Shown here: positions 44,700 to 57,088 of the stretch, one piece after another
Numbering within the stretch: the stretch's first letter is position 1
Layout: each line of letters begins with the position of its first letter
Translations under genes and position numbers: made by a program
Source: Sesamum alatum
Lineage: Eukaryota; Streptophyta; Magnoliopsida; Lamiales; Pedaliaceae
Direction of reading: 5' to 3'
Assembly: GCA_034509735.1 (NCBI GenBank)
Contig: JACGWO010000005.1
Coordinates: 12,045,692-12,109,691 of the forward strand
DNA: 64,000 nt
The notes under the pieces: model-generated
Database searches by the model: none
The model's input: only the letters and a program-made list of their open reading frames with translations
What the model was told of the DNA's origin: nothing

Positions 44700-46853
44700 T
44701 GAAAGAATGTGTGGATCGTCCCGGGAGATTAACGCGAATAGCGGAAGCGCGAAATAGTGCGTAATAAAAATTACAAAGCATAATTAAATGGAATTTAAAC
44801 TATGCATAATATACATAAACGAATCAAGGGGTGTGCCCTTGATTCTCCCGGGCGTTCGGTGTATCTCATGTTCAATAAAACACAACATGGAGGCCATAGA
44901 ATTGAAATCGAAAAAACGAAATTAAAGAACCTACCCGGTTGTAGTTTTATCTTCGTTTCGGCTACACGCATTGTTCCCCGTTTTGCACCAAGATCTCAAA
45001 GAAGAGACCCTCTAAATCATCTCACTCGCTCCACCGGAAAGCAAACAACCCTTGTGCTAGCAAGAAATTATTTTGGGGAGAAGAGACATCGATACACGCT
45101 ATGAATTAACGCAATCAATGTCTCTTATGTTCTTAACTTGAATAAATCAAGAAGAACAAAGTAATATTCTTGGAAAGTGAAAAATAGGGGTGGACGAAAA
45201 TTTGAGGGAGAATTGAGAGATGAGAGTTGTAGAGAATACTAGGTGTGAGTGTGTGTTTTTTTTAAGTATTTATAGAAGATGGAATTCCTATTCCTTCTCA
45301 AACTCTTCCAAAGAGACACACTTTGACTAGGATTTTGACCTAGTCAAATCCTAGTCAAATTAGGCTTTGATTAAGTCAAATTAATCATGGCCCTTCATCT
45401 CATCATTCTCTAGATCAAATCTTGTCCATCCATTTTAATGGGCTTTATGGAATGGGCCTATTTAATTCTAAATTAAATATTCCCATGGACTTTATATTAA
45501 ATCATATTTAATATTAAGCCCATTAATTAATTAATGGAAAGGACTTATTTAATTCTAAATTAAATAGTCCCATGGACTTTATATTAAATCCTATTTAATA
45601 TACCAAGCCCATTAATTAATTAATTCACCCTTTTAATCTAATTAAAAGGAAAGCCCATGCTTTATAAAATTCATAAATCTAATTTATGAACTCAAGCCCG
45701 ATTATTCCAAATAATTCATCGAGGCTTGAATCTCCAAGAAGTATAATTTAATTCCATTAAATTAAACCTTTCTCCCGGAATTAATTCCAAATTAATTCCC
45801 TTTCATTTGGTGTAGCGGGTGGACTCTTTAGGTTCACCTTTCAGCTAGACTTGGACCTACTTTTTGTTATTTCATAACCAAAGTAGTCCGTTACCATGGG
45901 TGGTCATCTAGCAACGGTCCATGGCACTAGAGACTAGGTGAATTTATGGTGTGAACATTTAGGCTCCGAGTTATACGCTGGTGCGGTCCTACCGACGCTC
46001 GTTACGTACGGGTACGGTCCTACTGTCGCCTGTCTCCCGGCCTTTAGTCTAGGGGTCGGTTCCCATTGTTGACTAGGCAACTATGCATAATGCTCGAGAT
46101 AGGTTTAACTCGACGTAGGAAATCCTTTCCCACTACATCAAGTGCTATGGCCATAGACTTTGTGAGTCTAAACCATCTTCGAGCGCATAGGAGATCTTGC
46201 TGTCATATCCTTTTGATAGGGGACAGATCCTATTTTGGAATTCACCGTTCTTACATACTCCGACTGCACTGGACGAGGCTTATGATGACCATGTGATATA
46301 ATCGGTCAAAATTTCGCCAGATCCAAGATACAGCCTTAGTATGTAGGGGACTGCCGTGATCCTCAAGTCCGAGGACTAATCCCGTACTATTGGAACCGGG
46401 AATACGAGTCATACCGACCAAGCCCGAGTAGCTTCTATATGACGATTCCCGCGAGTCACCTCAGTCGGCCGCTCCCCAGCAGGCCGACCCACTAACACTG
46501 CTTAGACGATCCTCGTCACCCGTCGATGAAACACGACAGCAGATGCTTAGTGCAAGTCTCAAATGGATTCTCGATGCCCTGTCTCGAGATTCCTTTGACT
46601 TGGAGTATTTCAGACTGATTCGGCGAAACTGATTTCATGAACCTACCTCCAAGCGTAGTTCCAATTTCCCGAAATGTTATTTCAGTTTTGTGGGTGTTTG
46701 TTGTGACATCGCAACGATGCAAGTAATAAGTACAACAAACTCATGCCTATGAATCCTTACTACATTCATTGACATAATATTACTTGTTCATAGATTGACG
46801 AATGGTTCTCAGAACAGCCAATACCATTGACTTTCTGGTCACCTATTCTAACA
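44700..46853 (-). repeat. 3' LTR of element C
   Basis: 2154 bp, TGAAAGAATG to ATTCTAACA on the plus strand, highly similar to 6451-8684 of B. It has one fewer of the TTTAATTCTAAATTAAATA blocks, which explains most of the length difference. TATA box on the minus strand at 45267-45275. Confidence 0.88.
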
Positions 46854-46868
46854 ATCTCCCACTTGACC
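46854..46868 (-). promoter_or_regulatory. Polypurine tract, element C
   Basis: Element-strand GGTCAAGTGGGAGAT directly before the LTR. Confidence 0.83.
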
Positions 46869-49365
46869 AATAAGTCAATTACCCACTTTGTTCAGAATCC
46901 TCTGAGTATGACTAATCTACGATACCGACTAAGGTATTGTGAGTCCACTTATATTTCCTTGCGAAGCAATACGGTCTAACCGTGTTACCTCTATCCACCA
47001 TTGCCTCCTAGAGATGGTGGTTGTCTAAGAATATTTTCGTGGATCTTGTGATGAGATCTCGTGCCAATACTCCCATAGCCAAGTTGCCTGCCATATAGGC
47101 AAACATGGCTTGGTCGTGCTAGGCGCCACGTCCATCCTATGGACGCGGTCTTCATCAGTGACCACTATCCGATGCACTCGTCATTGGGCCTGACTGTGCA
47201 TACCTTTTGAGACTAACTGGTTTTCACTTATGCTCTGGAAGCTAGTATCGCTTTAGCCTTCCAAAGCAACTCTCAACAGACGGTGCATCATGAACACATC
47301 TTTAGTCCTTATTCAGGTACTAAGGATCGTTCTTGATTGCTGTCTTCAACCCCTCAGTACATTACCGATTTATGTTGAGCCATGCTAGAAGCACTCTCAA
47401 CGTCGGTTCCTATGCACCGAGTAAACATATCATATGTTCGCCTAGGGTTAAGACGTAGGGGATACTCAACATCCAAGCCTTCTCATTAGTCCACCGTGAC
47501 TAAGTCTTGAATGGCTTGATGCTTTATGCATAGTATCCAAGTTTTCTCATCAGTTTTACTATGACTGAGTCTCGAACAACTTGTCCCTCTACATATATGA
47601 GTTTTTCTCGTCAGTCCACCATGACTGAGTCTTTGAAAAAACTCAATTCATGTATGTATGTGGGAACCCTTAAAGTGTCATGGAGAATTTTCGTGAGTTA
47701 CAGTTGTGTTTTAGTGATTCCTAATGTCTTGAATTCATTCATGAATCAAGATATAACACACTTAAACACTTGGAACGCCATTTCTACTCCCACTGATCAC
47801 CTACGTTGTTTAAGACCGATTCATGCTCCGTATGAGCTCGTCAAAACAAATATTCCAGTTATGCGGTGTTTCAAACCTTGTTTGAATTTCCTAGTGGATT
47901 CTATGGCTCCTCTCCATAAATCCTACTATGATGTCCAACATCACGTTCCGCAGGTCATTTGGATTACTATCCAAATTTGACCGAACATATCCCGATCACT
48001 CGTACCTCTTATGACATTCGGGTTCGTTCTTAAGGGGACTTGGAATATGATCAATTTAAGATACAAATGCAATTATAAGCAACGTTTAGCATTATTCTGT
48101 CGTAAACCTACACAAACCAGACACCGAGTCTAATTTGTCTCTCACTAGTCCCTTGACGTATGTAGGATCCTTCTACATGCTCAAGAACTTTGTCGGGACA
48201 TAGGCTTGCCAAACCATGGCTCCTTGTGCGTGACTCCTAGCAAAGTGCCATGTTCCTTACGTTGGCAATTTTGAGTCTACGTCTACACGGGCTAAGGTAA
48301 TTGGGCGAAACTTCGATCGATCTTCGTCCAACGAGATTCGATCGTTCCCTTTATCAGAGACCGTCATACTTGGCCTTTACAGGAAACGTTTCATTGAGAA
48401 TTCCATTCTCAACTTGGATGCTCAAGAGCTCCCACTAAATACACGGCCTTTTCGATCCTATCGAAACAGGTTTTAATTTTGCAACCATTTATGGTTCACC
48501 TCCTTAAGTCTAATTCCCAAACCTCCTATGGGACCTTTAGACTTTTGAACCCTCTTATGGTCTTGTGTATTAGTAACCTACAGTTGTCTTATTGGCTCCC
48601 TTCCAATAGACTATTTGGCAAGCCTACTTTGTCCAACAAAGAGCTTTGTGACTTTCTTCTTTATAAAAGACTCGTAAATTTAGTCGATTCGAATCATCTA
48701 TTTCTAGATTCATCGAACTTTCCAATTTACTTATCTTTTAATAAGAAGAAACGTCCTAGCTGTTGTAGATGCCAAATTTGTAAGTTGGTCTTGATTAATC
48801 CATTTAGATAATTTGAATTTTGAGTATCCATAAACCTTTTATGGGATGGTGTTCTAGGAATTTACGTGTAACTACTAGCAAACATGAATCAATATTCAAT
48901 AATTTTGTTTGATCAAATATGTATGTAATAAAACCTTTGTCCAACAAAGAGACATACTTTTGATCATGCTAGGTTACGCAATTCCCGTATTATACTAACA
49001 TGATCACGATTATGGGCCTAACAAGTCTCTAGTCCTTTTCATCAATGGATCTTGCCATTGTTGAATCCTAGAACTGTTCTTGGCTTTTAAGTCCTTATTC
49101 ACTTTCTGCAAACCACCTGCAGATTAGTGATAGGAATGGTATCAAATACCAAATAGTGATCATGTCAATACTCAATATCAAATTTTACCTACATTGGAGA
49201 GAGGTTTAGAATACTCCCCTTTCCAATGGCCCTCTTTACGACAGTGAATGCTTACGTTCTTAGAAATCTATGAACTTGACTGCTTGAACCTTTTCCTCTT
49301 TCCTTTACCTCCACCTTGTGTTGTAAAGGAACAACACTTGAAGTGCTTTAATAGTTGATGTTACC
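46869..49365 (-). pseudogene. Highly decayed pol region of C
   Basis: Closely matches 8700-11400 of B, including the same loss of coding frame. The antisense frame at 48479-48811 is almost identical to 10310-10642, which reflects copying of the element and not selection. Confidence 0.5.
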
Positions 49366-49978
49366 TTACCCTTCTTCCTCTTTTGGCGTCTGGCACCCTT
49401 GCCTTTCACCATGGAGGTTGAAGCCTCTCCTACTAGTACCGACGGCGCAAATTTTGCAAGCGTTGCCTCGTACTAGACCCAATATAATTACCAACCTATG
49501 AAGATTTTTTCTAAGCTCATTCATGCTGATAATTAATGGTTCGTAGGATGGAGGAAGAGACTGAAGGATCATGTCAATGTACGTCTCCTTTTCAAGACTG
49601 ACGTGGAGGTCTTTTGAGCTTCTCCCTAGGGATTGCATCATCACTCCATGTTCTTTTACCGACATCCCTTTGGTCATCTTAGCTCCAAACATGCCTTCGT
49701 TGCATTTTACCCCACATGCTGGTCCAGGACCATATAGACATGATGCAAACGAAGCATAGTTTGAGCCAACATCATTATACCCTACTTGCCGGTGGTCATC
49801 CTTCAACTTTTGAACGCCAAGCGTTACCTTAGTTGTCGACCCCTCCGGCAAGGGCTGAGGAACGTCCTCATTCCGGTTATGTGAGTTAAGGTTCTGGAAA
49901 TCTAAGACCATCTTAAGATTTCGCAGTCAATTCGTGTAATTGGTTCCCTAATAATGTGTTTGGTGGATTCTTAGACAT
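49366..49978 (-). pseudogene. gag: Copia gag pseudogene, element C
   Basis: Starts at the ATG at 49976-49978. A frame at 49911-49366 reads LDFQNLN, PLPEGST, HRQVGYN and the abnormal ASFASCLYGPGPACG stretch shared with B. It then returns to KMTKGMSV, KETYIDMILQSLPPSYEPLI and a basic C-terminal tail. It retains more of the UBN2 C-terminal part than B. The central replacement and early frameshift make a working capsid unlikely. Confidence 0.8.
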
Positions 49979-51383
49979 TCACAAATATATAAAACAGAAA
50001 ATAATCAGCAGAATGAAGTAATATTTTGGTTAAGTCTCGGTCTTTAGTCCTTAACCTCTCCCACTATTTCTACGAAAACACGGCACTCTCAAACGTTGTT
50101 TTCGGGAAATCCTTTCCTAGTGGGCTCAGGATCCACAGCGATCTCCCCCATACCCCGCTTTTACGATTCGCATGGGAAAAGAACCCGTGGGAGGTATTCC
50201 ATACCATTCTCGTTCCACGAGATTCCCAAGATAATTGCCTCGCTCTTTCACGTGATCCCGAGGACTCCAAGCGAATCACGTTATTCGGGCGTTAGACCCG
50301 ACCTAATCAACCGATTCATAGACTCACTGCTACCTCCACGACTCGTGAGACAGGTAACAGCAGTCTACTCATCGTTCATGACAAAGTGCAGCTTCTTTTA
50401 AGCACGATAGTCGTGCCATGACTCGTGAGACCACGCTATCGACCTAAAAGATCTTCCTCACTTTTGCCATGGATGGAAGGCTTGGACAGACTCCCAGAGT
50501 CCTAGTCCATTTATTAAGGGTCTATATTTAACTTGGTTCAACCAAGTGAGAGTTTTGATAGAACGAGACCTCATCACATATATTAAGTATTGCATTGCGT
50601 GCGTTATGGCAGAAATATTCTAAGCGTGAATGTAACCATACATAAAGCATATAGAACAATCATAAGCATATAATACGCATCGCATGCAAAATAAAGCCTA
50701 GCACGCCCCTGTAGGATGATCACAAGCCCAAACCTATGCGACCCACTGAGCCCGCAGTGGATCTATGGTCAATCTAAGGGTAGGCCCTACACTATTACAA
50801 GATTTAATAACCCATTACATGCAATGGGCCTTGTAAGTCCTCTTTATCTTCTTGGGCTCTCCATCGTGGGCCTACACCGGGCTTCTTCTCCATGGATCCT
50901 CCGTGGGCCATCTGATGGCAACCTCCATGGACCTCCAACACCTTGGGCTTATCTTCTCTTGCAGCTTTTATTTACAAAAAAATAAAACCTCACCACTAAT
51001 TCTACTCTCATTACATCATAAAATAAGAAACCCCAATTAAACATTTGGGGGGAGTACATTGGGAGGGAGAGAGAAAGCCTTATTATTCCAAGGCACTAGA
51101 AGAGAGACAAAGAGGAAAATAAAGAGGCACACAGGCCACAACCCAACAAATAAATGTAAATAAACCATACATGCGGTCTAGGGCTTTGTGATCATCCTTT
51201 GTCAAATCAATTAACACAAATAGCACAAATACATATCCCACGTAAAATATGCTATACCAACATCCATGATAATCCATACCATAAAATAAATGCAGAAACT
51301 ACATGTAAAATATCCACACCAAACATTGGATAATAGTGCAACCTATGCACAACGATTTTTGTTGGAAAAAACCTTTTCCATAA

Positions 51384-51960
51384 TAGTTAGTTGTTTGAGC
51401 TATTGAGTAGCCTAACCTAGCAGGGCATCTAACTCCTAGCTTCTACGGAGGGAAGCCCCATGCTGACCGAAGCGACGATGGCTCCATACCGGATAAAACT
51501 ACTTGGCAGAACTCAAAGGCGGATTCTAACTCGGAATTCGCTTTCAGGTCAAGTATCCGGGAGGTGAATCAGAGCAGAGGGATGCCCTCGTGTTCAGGAG
51601 AGGCATTTCAGGCATTCACTAAGATCTTCATTCGCTTTAGACGACTAAATCCTAAATCCAACACTTCGTCCCTCTCTATCTAAACCGGGAGAGTAAGCCT
51701 CACGTTGTACCTAGACCTAAGCTGATGGTGGAGCCCTTTCGCTTGTTAACCAGCTGACAACCTTTCGCACTTATTGAGCCGCTTTCCGTTGTGAAATCCT
51801 CTACCCTCGAGTGAAATGGAGTGTTGACGCTCCACTCGCCACACGCTATAGGAGCTCTGACTTTCCTCTATGCCAGCCAGTTAACTTAACAACACTCCCT
51901 TGACCCTCGCCTCTCGGTTTACATATTAGCACACATATGTTGGCACACAACCAGGAACGG
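51384..51960. other. Organelle-like insert (possible mitochondrial transfer)
   Basis: Balanced base composition, unlike the surroundings, no transposon motifs and abrupt borders with element C. Words such as CCTAACCTAGC, CTTCTACGGAGGGAAGCCCC and TACCGGATAAAACTACTTGG have the style of plant mitochondrial intergenic DNA. No gene could be named. The right border is approximate. Confidence 0.35.
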
Positions 51961-52578
51961 TCTAGCCATTCCTAGACATTCTGACTCCGAATAATACGAA
52001 AGTGACATCAGCAATGGGTTACCGTTCCACAACAGTTACATTTATCGTTCCTATTTGGATCGAGATTTGGAACGGTCATACGAAATCGTCTCAATCGCCG
52101 CATTTTTTTTGTAGCGCCATTTTAGTCCATAAAAATTAAAATATAAAAATAAATAAAATTATAATTAATAATTCAAAAGGGCATTTTCATTAATTCACCA
52201 CGTAAAATGGATAGACCCTAACGGAGTGGGCTATTTCTAAAACGGTCGTTAACTCTGGGGGGTATTTGTAATTTTTTAAACAACGAGGGATTATCTGTAA
52301 TTGTGGCAAATCTCAGGAGAACCCCTTGTAATTTACCCTTTATTTTAAGTCCTTTTTGAATTTTTTATTATCTAAGTTTATTTATTGTCATCTTGTTAGT
52401 CAAATTATTATTCAAGCTATTTTATAGTCTCAACTATTTTTTTTCTATTCATAATTTTTTTGTAGATTTATTTATTTATTTATTTAATAGGACAGCGTAA
52501 ATTGAAGTAATTGTTCAAAATAACACGTCAAATCCATAAAAGTAAAATAACATAAAGCAGGCACATCCAAGCCTCAAC
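51961..52578. other. Spacer with foldback remnant
   Basis: Mostly unrecognised. GGGGGGTATTTGTAA (about 52257) and ACCCCTTGTAATTTACCC (about 52321) resemble parts of the foldback repeat at 57600-57845, probably a decayed copy. Confidence 0.35.
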
Positions 52579-52581
52579 TAA

Positions 52582-53152
52582 GAGGGTGTTTGACTAAGCT
52601 TTTTTAAAACATCTTATAAGTTCCAACATCTTATAAGATGTTGGATCTTATTTTGAAAATAAGCTCTTGAAGTGTTTGGATAAAATAAGATGTTAAGGTT
52701 TATAAGATGTTTTCACATCTTATAAGATGTTAGGGTGTTTGGCACAATAAGGTCTTTTTATTGGTAAAATGATCAAAACGGACATGATACTATTAGAATC
52801 AAATTAATTGTTATTTTGTTGACATATTTTGTATTTGAATATTTTTAAAATACTTTCATAAATAGTATACAACAGTTTAACTCTAAATAAAAATTAATAG
52901 ATTTTTTTTTCAAAAATAAAAAATTGAAAAATTATTATCTTTAAACTTTTGCATCGAAATAATATTAACATTCATGCTAGTCGAACATTAACATCGATGT
53001 ATAATTGATATATTTTTTTTATTAATTTCAATGACTATTTTTAACCATATTATAACATATAATATCAGTAGCATGTTTTTCATAATTATAATAATTAAAG
53101 ATTAATATTAATTATGTAAATAATGTAAGATGATATTATATATATCTATATG

Positions 53153-53183
<31 letters not shown>

Positions 53184-53212
53184 TAAAGAGGAGAAGTGGG
53201 AGGGGGAGGGGG

Positions 53213-53282
<70 letters not shown>

Positions 53283-53575
53283 TTTTTAGTTGTTAAAAAT
53301 ATGTTTGTTATGTTAAGGGTAAAATTGAAATATAGCAAATCAATAAGGTTATTTTTGTCTTATCAATTATTAATTGCATAAAGCTTATAAGATCTTATAA
53401 AAAAAGTTAGAAAAGTTTTACTTTTTTAAAAAGATCTTATAAGACCCAAAACATCTTATTTTGAGATCTTATAAACTCTTTTAAAACAAAAAATTGCCGA
53501 TTTGTGATATCTTAAAAGCTTTCAAACATCTTATAAGATATTTTGAAGAGCTTCTAAGCTTAGCCAAACACCCTC
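52582..53575. mobile_element. PIF/Harbinger-like non-autonomous element 1
   Basis: 994 bp with terminal inverted repeats GAGGGTGTTTGaCTAAGC and, at the right, GCTTAGCCAAACACCCTC, flanked by TAA on both sides (52579-52581, 53576-53578). TAA duplications with G-rich GGGTGTTTGG ends are typical of PIF/Harbinger miniature elements. The inside has repeated CTTATAAGATGTT words and a long (GA)n run. No transposase frame. Confidence 0.78.
53213..53281. repeat. (GA)n microsatellite
   Basis: About 34 GA units, nearly perfect, preceded by a GGGAGGGGGAGG stretch and a shorter GA run at 53166-53183. It produces spurious Arg/Glu and Ser/Leu frames on the two strands. Confidence 0.92.
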
Positions 53576-53728
53576 TAAGTTGGTCCATGAATTGGGCCTG
53601 GGATTAACAATGAACCTAATTGGGGTCATTGCAAGGCCCAGAATGACTATGAACAGTGAGTGACCGATTCTATGCCAGTCTTTTCCGGGTTGGTCTATGC
53701 CGATTCGATCGATTGTGCAACTTATTAA

Positions 53729-54398
53729 GAGGGTGTTTGGCTAAGCGTTTTTAAAACATCTTATAAGCTCCTACATCTTATAAGATGTTTTAGGAACTTA
53801 TAAGATGTTGGATCTTATTTTAAAAATAAGTTCTTAAAGTGTTTGGATAAAATAAGATGTTATAGCTTATAAGATATTTTTGCATCTTATAAGGTGATAT
53901 GGTGTTTGGCATAATAAGGTCCTTTTATTGTAAAATGACCAAAAAGGACATGTTACTATTAGAATCAAATAAGTTGTCATTTCTAGACATATTTTGTATT
54001 TTAATATTTTAAAAGTACTTTCATAAATAGTACACATTAGTTTAACTCCAAATACAAAATCTAATAGATAATATTTTTTGAAAAAGTAAGAAAATGATGA
54101 TAATTATTACCTAAATTTTTGAATAAAATTAATATATATTTGTACATTAATATTAGTCGAATATTATGATATTGATATACAATTGATATTCTCTTTGTTA
54201 ACGAAATGACTATTTTCTAGTCGTATAATTTTTAATGTCGTTAGTTTATTATTTTAAGTAAATATAATATCAATAGCAATCTTATTTTTGTTTAATACAT
54301 AATAATTTATTAATTAATGAAGTATTTTCTCTTTTTTAATTGCAAGAAAAATTAAATATCAATAAATTTTTTTAAAATTTTAAGAGAGAGAAAGTGTA

Positions 54399-54435
<37 letters not shown>

Positions 54436-54615
54436 GTGTGTGCGTGTAAATGAGGATATTTTTGTCTAATTATACATTAACTTTATAAAGTTAATAAGAT
54501 CTTATAAAAAAAAGTTGAAGGAGGTTTACTTTTTAACCAAAACATCTTATAAGCTCTTTAAAGAAAAATTTGCCAAATAATTTTTTAAAGCTTATAAGTT
54601 TAGCCAAACACCCTC
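53729..54615. mobile_element. PIF/Harbinger-like non-autonomous element 2
   Basis: 887 bp, same terminal repeats (GAGGGTGTTTGGCTAAGC; right end TTTAGCCAAACACCCTC) and TAA duplications at 53726-53728 and 54616-54618. It is colinear with element 1 and has its own (GT)n(GA)n run at about 54397-54436 at the matching place. It lies 150 bp from element 1 in the same orientation. Confidence 0.78.
54397..54436. repeat. (GT)n(GA)n microsatellite
   Basis: GTGTATGTGTGTGTGTGTG followed by about ten GA units, within PIF/Harbinger-like element 2. Confidence 0.85.
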
Positions 54616-54652
54616 TAAGTATACTCCAAAATGGATGGGGGAAAAGATAAGA

Positions 54653-54725
54653 TGGGGTGAGAGAGGTTCGAACTCTCGACCTCAGGATCACTCAACACAG
54701 CTATGAGACCTACGCGCTAGCCAAC
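54653..54725 (-). pseudogene. Truncated tRNA-Met (CAT) pseudogene
   Basis: Matches 22825-22911 from the discriminator through T arm, intron (with changes) and anticodon to the D arm, ending at CTAGCCAAC. The 5' acceptor half (GGGGTGGTGGCGCAG) is missing, so no acceptor stem can form. The sequence just beyond, at about 54779-54815, resembles 23085-23120 of the other locus (TTTCTTATTCAATC.TGAAGCT), so flank and gene were probably duplicated together. Confidence 0.85.
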
Positions 54726-55172
54726 CCTCGGATGTTACTTTTTCAACTATGTATTTACTTATTAATCAAAGATGTGTAGAAAACGTTTCTTATTCAATCG
54801 TGAAGCTCTTTCTTTACCTCTCGGATTTGTCTAGTATTGGTCATTTACGTAGTGCATCCCCGTTTACACATAATCAAATACCGTACAACACAAATTTCAA
54901 AATCTGCATTACAATTTACCTCAAAACCACACACCATCAACCACGTATACATAAAAAGACCGCACGCAAATATTAAAAAAAAAAAAAAAAAGAATTTTCA
55001 CTATATTATAAATATTCTCAATTTAAAAGTTACAGTAAATCAATATTATTAACCACAGTCGAATAAAATTAATGAAAAAATTTAAATTTTACAATGATTT
55101 ATTAATATTTGTCATGATTTTTGGCTGTAGCCACGATATTTTCCATGATTTTGTTGATAACTAATATTTTGG
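54726..55172. other. AT-rich spacer
   Basis: Apart from the short similarity to 23085-23120 and an A run near 54975-54990, nothing was recognised. Confidence 0.4.
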
Positions 55173-55175
55173 CTT

Positions 55176-55380
55176 CACTACAAGAAAATGGCTTAATAAA
55201 CCAAAAAAAAATTAGCGTTGAGTTAATTAACAAGTAAACTTCTCGTTCTTAATTTACATTATTTAATACAAGAAATTTACATGCTAATACATTTAGCAAC
55301 AAAAAGTTACTTGCTAATTAGTTCAACGCTGATTTTAGTATCAATCTTTTTCGTAGCTATTGAGCAAATTTCTTGTAGTG
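55176..55380. mobile_element. Miniature CACTA element
   Basis: 205 bp, starting CACTACAAGAAA and ending TTTCTTGTAGTG, with CTT on each side (55173-55175, 55381-55383). These are the diagnostic ends and 3-bp duplication of CACTA (En/Spm). Inside, TTAGCGTTGAGTTAATTA and TAATTAGTTCAACGCTGA form a second inverted pair, so almost the whole element can fold on itself. No coding capacity. Confidence 0.9.
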
Positions 55381-55383
55381 CTT

Positions 55384-56484
55384 CACTTTCAAAAATATTG
55401 GTTAATAGTCGTTGTGGAATCGTGATTAATTTGTATTTACAACAATTTTTTTAACTACAATAATTCATATTTTTTTCTAGTGAAAGACAAATTCAAGGCA
55501 TGAGAAACATTTCAGACCAAGAGAGAGTGAAAGAGAGAATAAATAACAACCTATTATACAGTGTATGCATCACCAAAAAAGGTGAGGGGTATTTTGAAAA
55601 AATTCAAATTAGCACACAATTCAATCCCAAATTATAACCAAACATAAATAGTATATTACTTATATCCTTCACTTTATCAATAGTAATAAATATAAAATTG
55701 AACTACTTAATATAATTATTTTTAATTCAATCTCAATAATTATTTTAAAATTATCTGTACCATTTATATCACATCATTCCAGAGTAAAGAAGGCCGTATT
55801 CTTATAATTAATCACGAAATAAACCATCAAGCAATTTTTATGCTCAAACCACGTGCATCATACAAAATCCATCACTCTTCACCACCCAATGACCACGAGT
55901 AATCTATATCAAATACCGAATTTGTGCACATGCCTTGTATAAAATAGAATTAGTTATCGTGGCACGTAGTTCATATGTATATATAATAAATAATTTTTCA
56001 TATTTTAAAATATATTATAAATAAAGATAAAATATATTAATTAGATAATTAAGTTAATAATAAAGTTTGAGAAATTGAATAAATTAGTTATTTTATTGGT
56101 TGGCCGGTAATTTTTGGATCACAAAAAATTTGTTAAGTATCAAAATTATCATTTTGTATGTATAGTACCTCTTTTTTTATTAATAATATAAATTACCATA
56201 ATTCTGTAAAGATTTATGGGGTCCTACTACTAAAACACAAAAGCAATCCACTAGTTCATAAGATTTCAATCAATGATGCCACCGACTTTGAAAATTAAGC
56301 TACGACTCACTAACATCATCATTTTAGACTTTTTAAAGAATTTTGTTATGTTATCATAAATAATTCCAACAATGCTAATATTATTCCATTTTTGAAAAAA
56401 TAAGTAGCCATGGAATGAGTAAACGTCAGAGATGATGCGAGGTTCCTAGAGATGATCCTCCAATAGTTAAAACCACTTCTATCA
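55384..56484. other. AT-rich spacer
   Basis: About 1.1 kb of AT-rich sequence without a convincing frame, RNA gene or transposon end. Confidence 0.4.
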
Positions 56485-56492
56485 GTTTTAAA

Positions 56493-57080
56493 CTATGATG
56501 CATGGACACGAATATAGCGACACGAACATGATACGATATGGATACGATGATACGAAAAATTTCAAGAAAAATTAGGATACGACACGGCTATATATAATAT
56601 ATTTTTTTACATATATCCTAATTTTTTCGGTAAAATTATGCAATATGAAAAATATTAAGATAATACATAAAATAAGCATGTCTTATATCTAAATTTTTAA
56701 CCAAAATACATGAGTTAAAAAATATACATAATTAGTTTATATTAAAAGTACGCAATGAAAAACTTTCTAATCATCCGAATTAGTTAAATTATCATGATAA
56801 TTTTTTAATTTTTTTAGTAATTTTATCCCAAAACTTTTAGTTTGAGAGAAATATATTTTTTTTTATTTTTATTTAGCCCCAATTTTTTTTTAAAAGACAA
56901 TCCAATACATTTTAAAATTATAAAAAAAAATCTTAAACGTGCCCAAAATGTACGTGTCCGACACCATGTCTTTTTTTTTTTATTTTATATTTTCGTATAC
57001 GCCTATGCTGTGTTCGAAGCATGTTCGATACATGCCCGACACTATATCGAGTAATTTTTGAAAGTGTCCGTACATAATAG
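56493..57080. mobile_element. hAT-like miniature element
   Basis: 588 bp. The left end CTATGATGCATGGACACG and the right end in reverse complement CTATTATGTACGGACACT are imperfect terminal repeats. The flanking 8-mers are GTTTTAAA (56485-56492) and GTTTCAAA (57081-57088), differing at one base. Subterminal regions are crowded with GACACG, GATACGA and GTGTCCGACAC words, as in other plant non-autonomous elements. No transposase frame. Confidence 0.55.
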
Positions 57081-57088
57081 GTTTCAAA

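Larger units (their letters stand above)
44700..51383 (-). mobile_element. Ty1/copia element C, 5' end missing
   Basis: Minus-strand member of the B subfamily: 3' LTR 44700-46853, polypurine tract, decayed pol, broken gag and most of the leader. Similarity to B's leader ends abruptly at about 51383 (B position about 13243), where unrelated sequence begins. The primer site and 5' LTR are missing. It inserted into a LINE. Confidence 0.88.

Noticed and set aside
53108..53381. Ser/Leu-rich and Arg/Glu-rich frames
   Set aside because: Direct translation of a (GA)n microsatellite.
54653..54725. A second functional tRNA-Met
   Set aside because: The 5' acceptor and part of the D arm are missing, so no acceptor stem can form.
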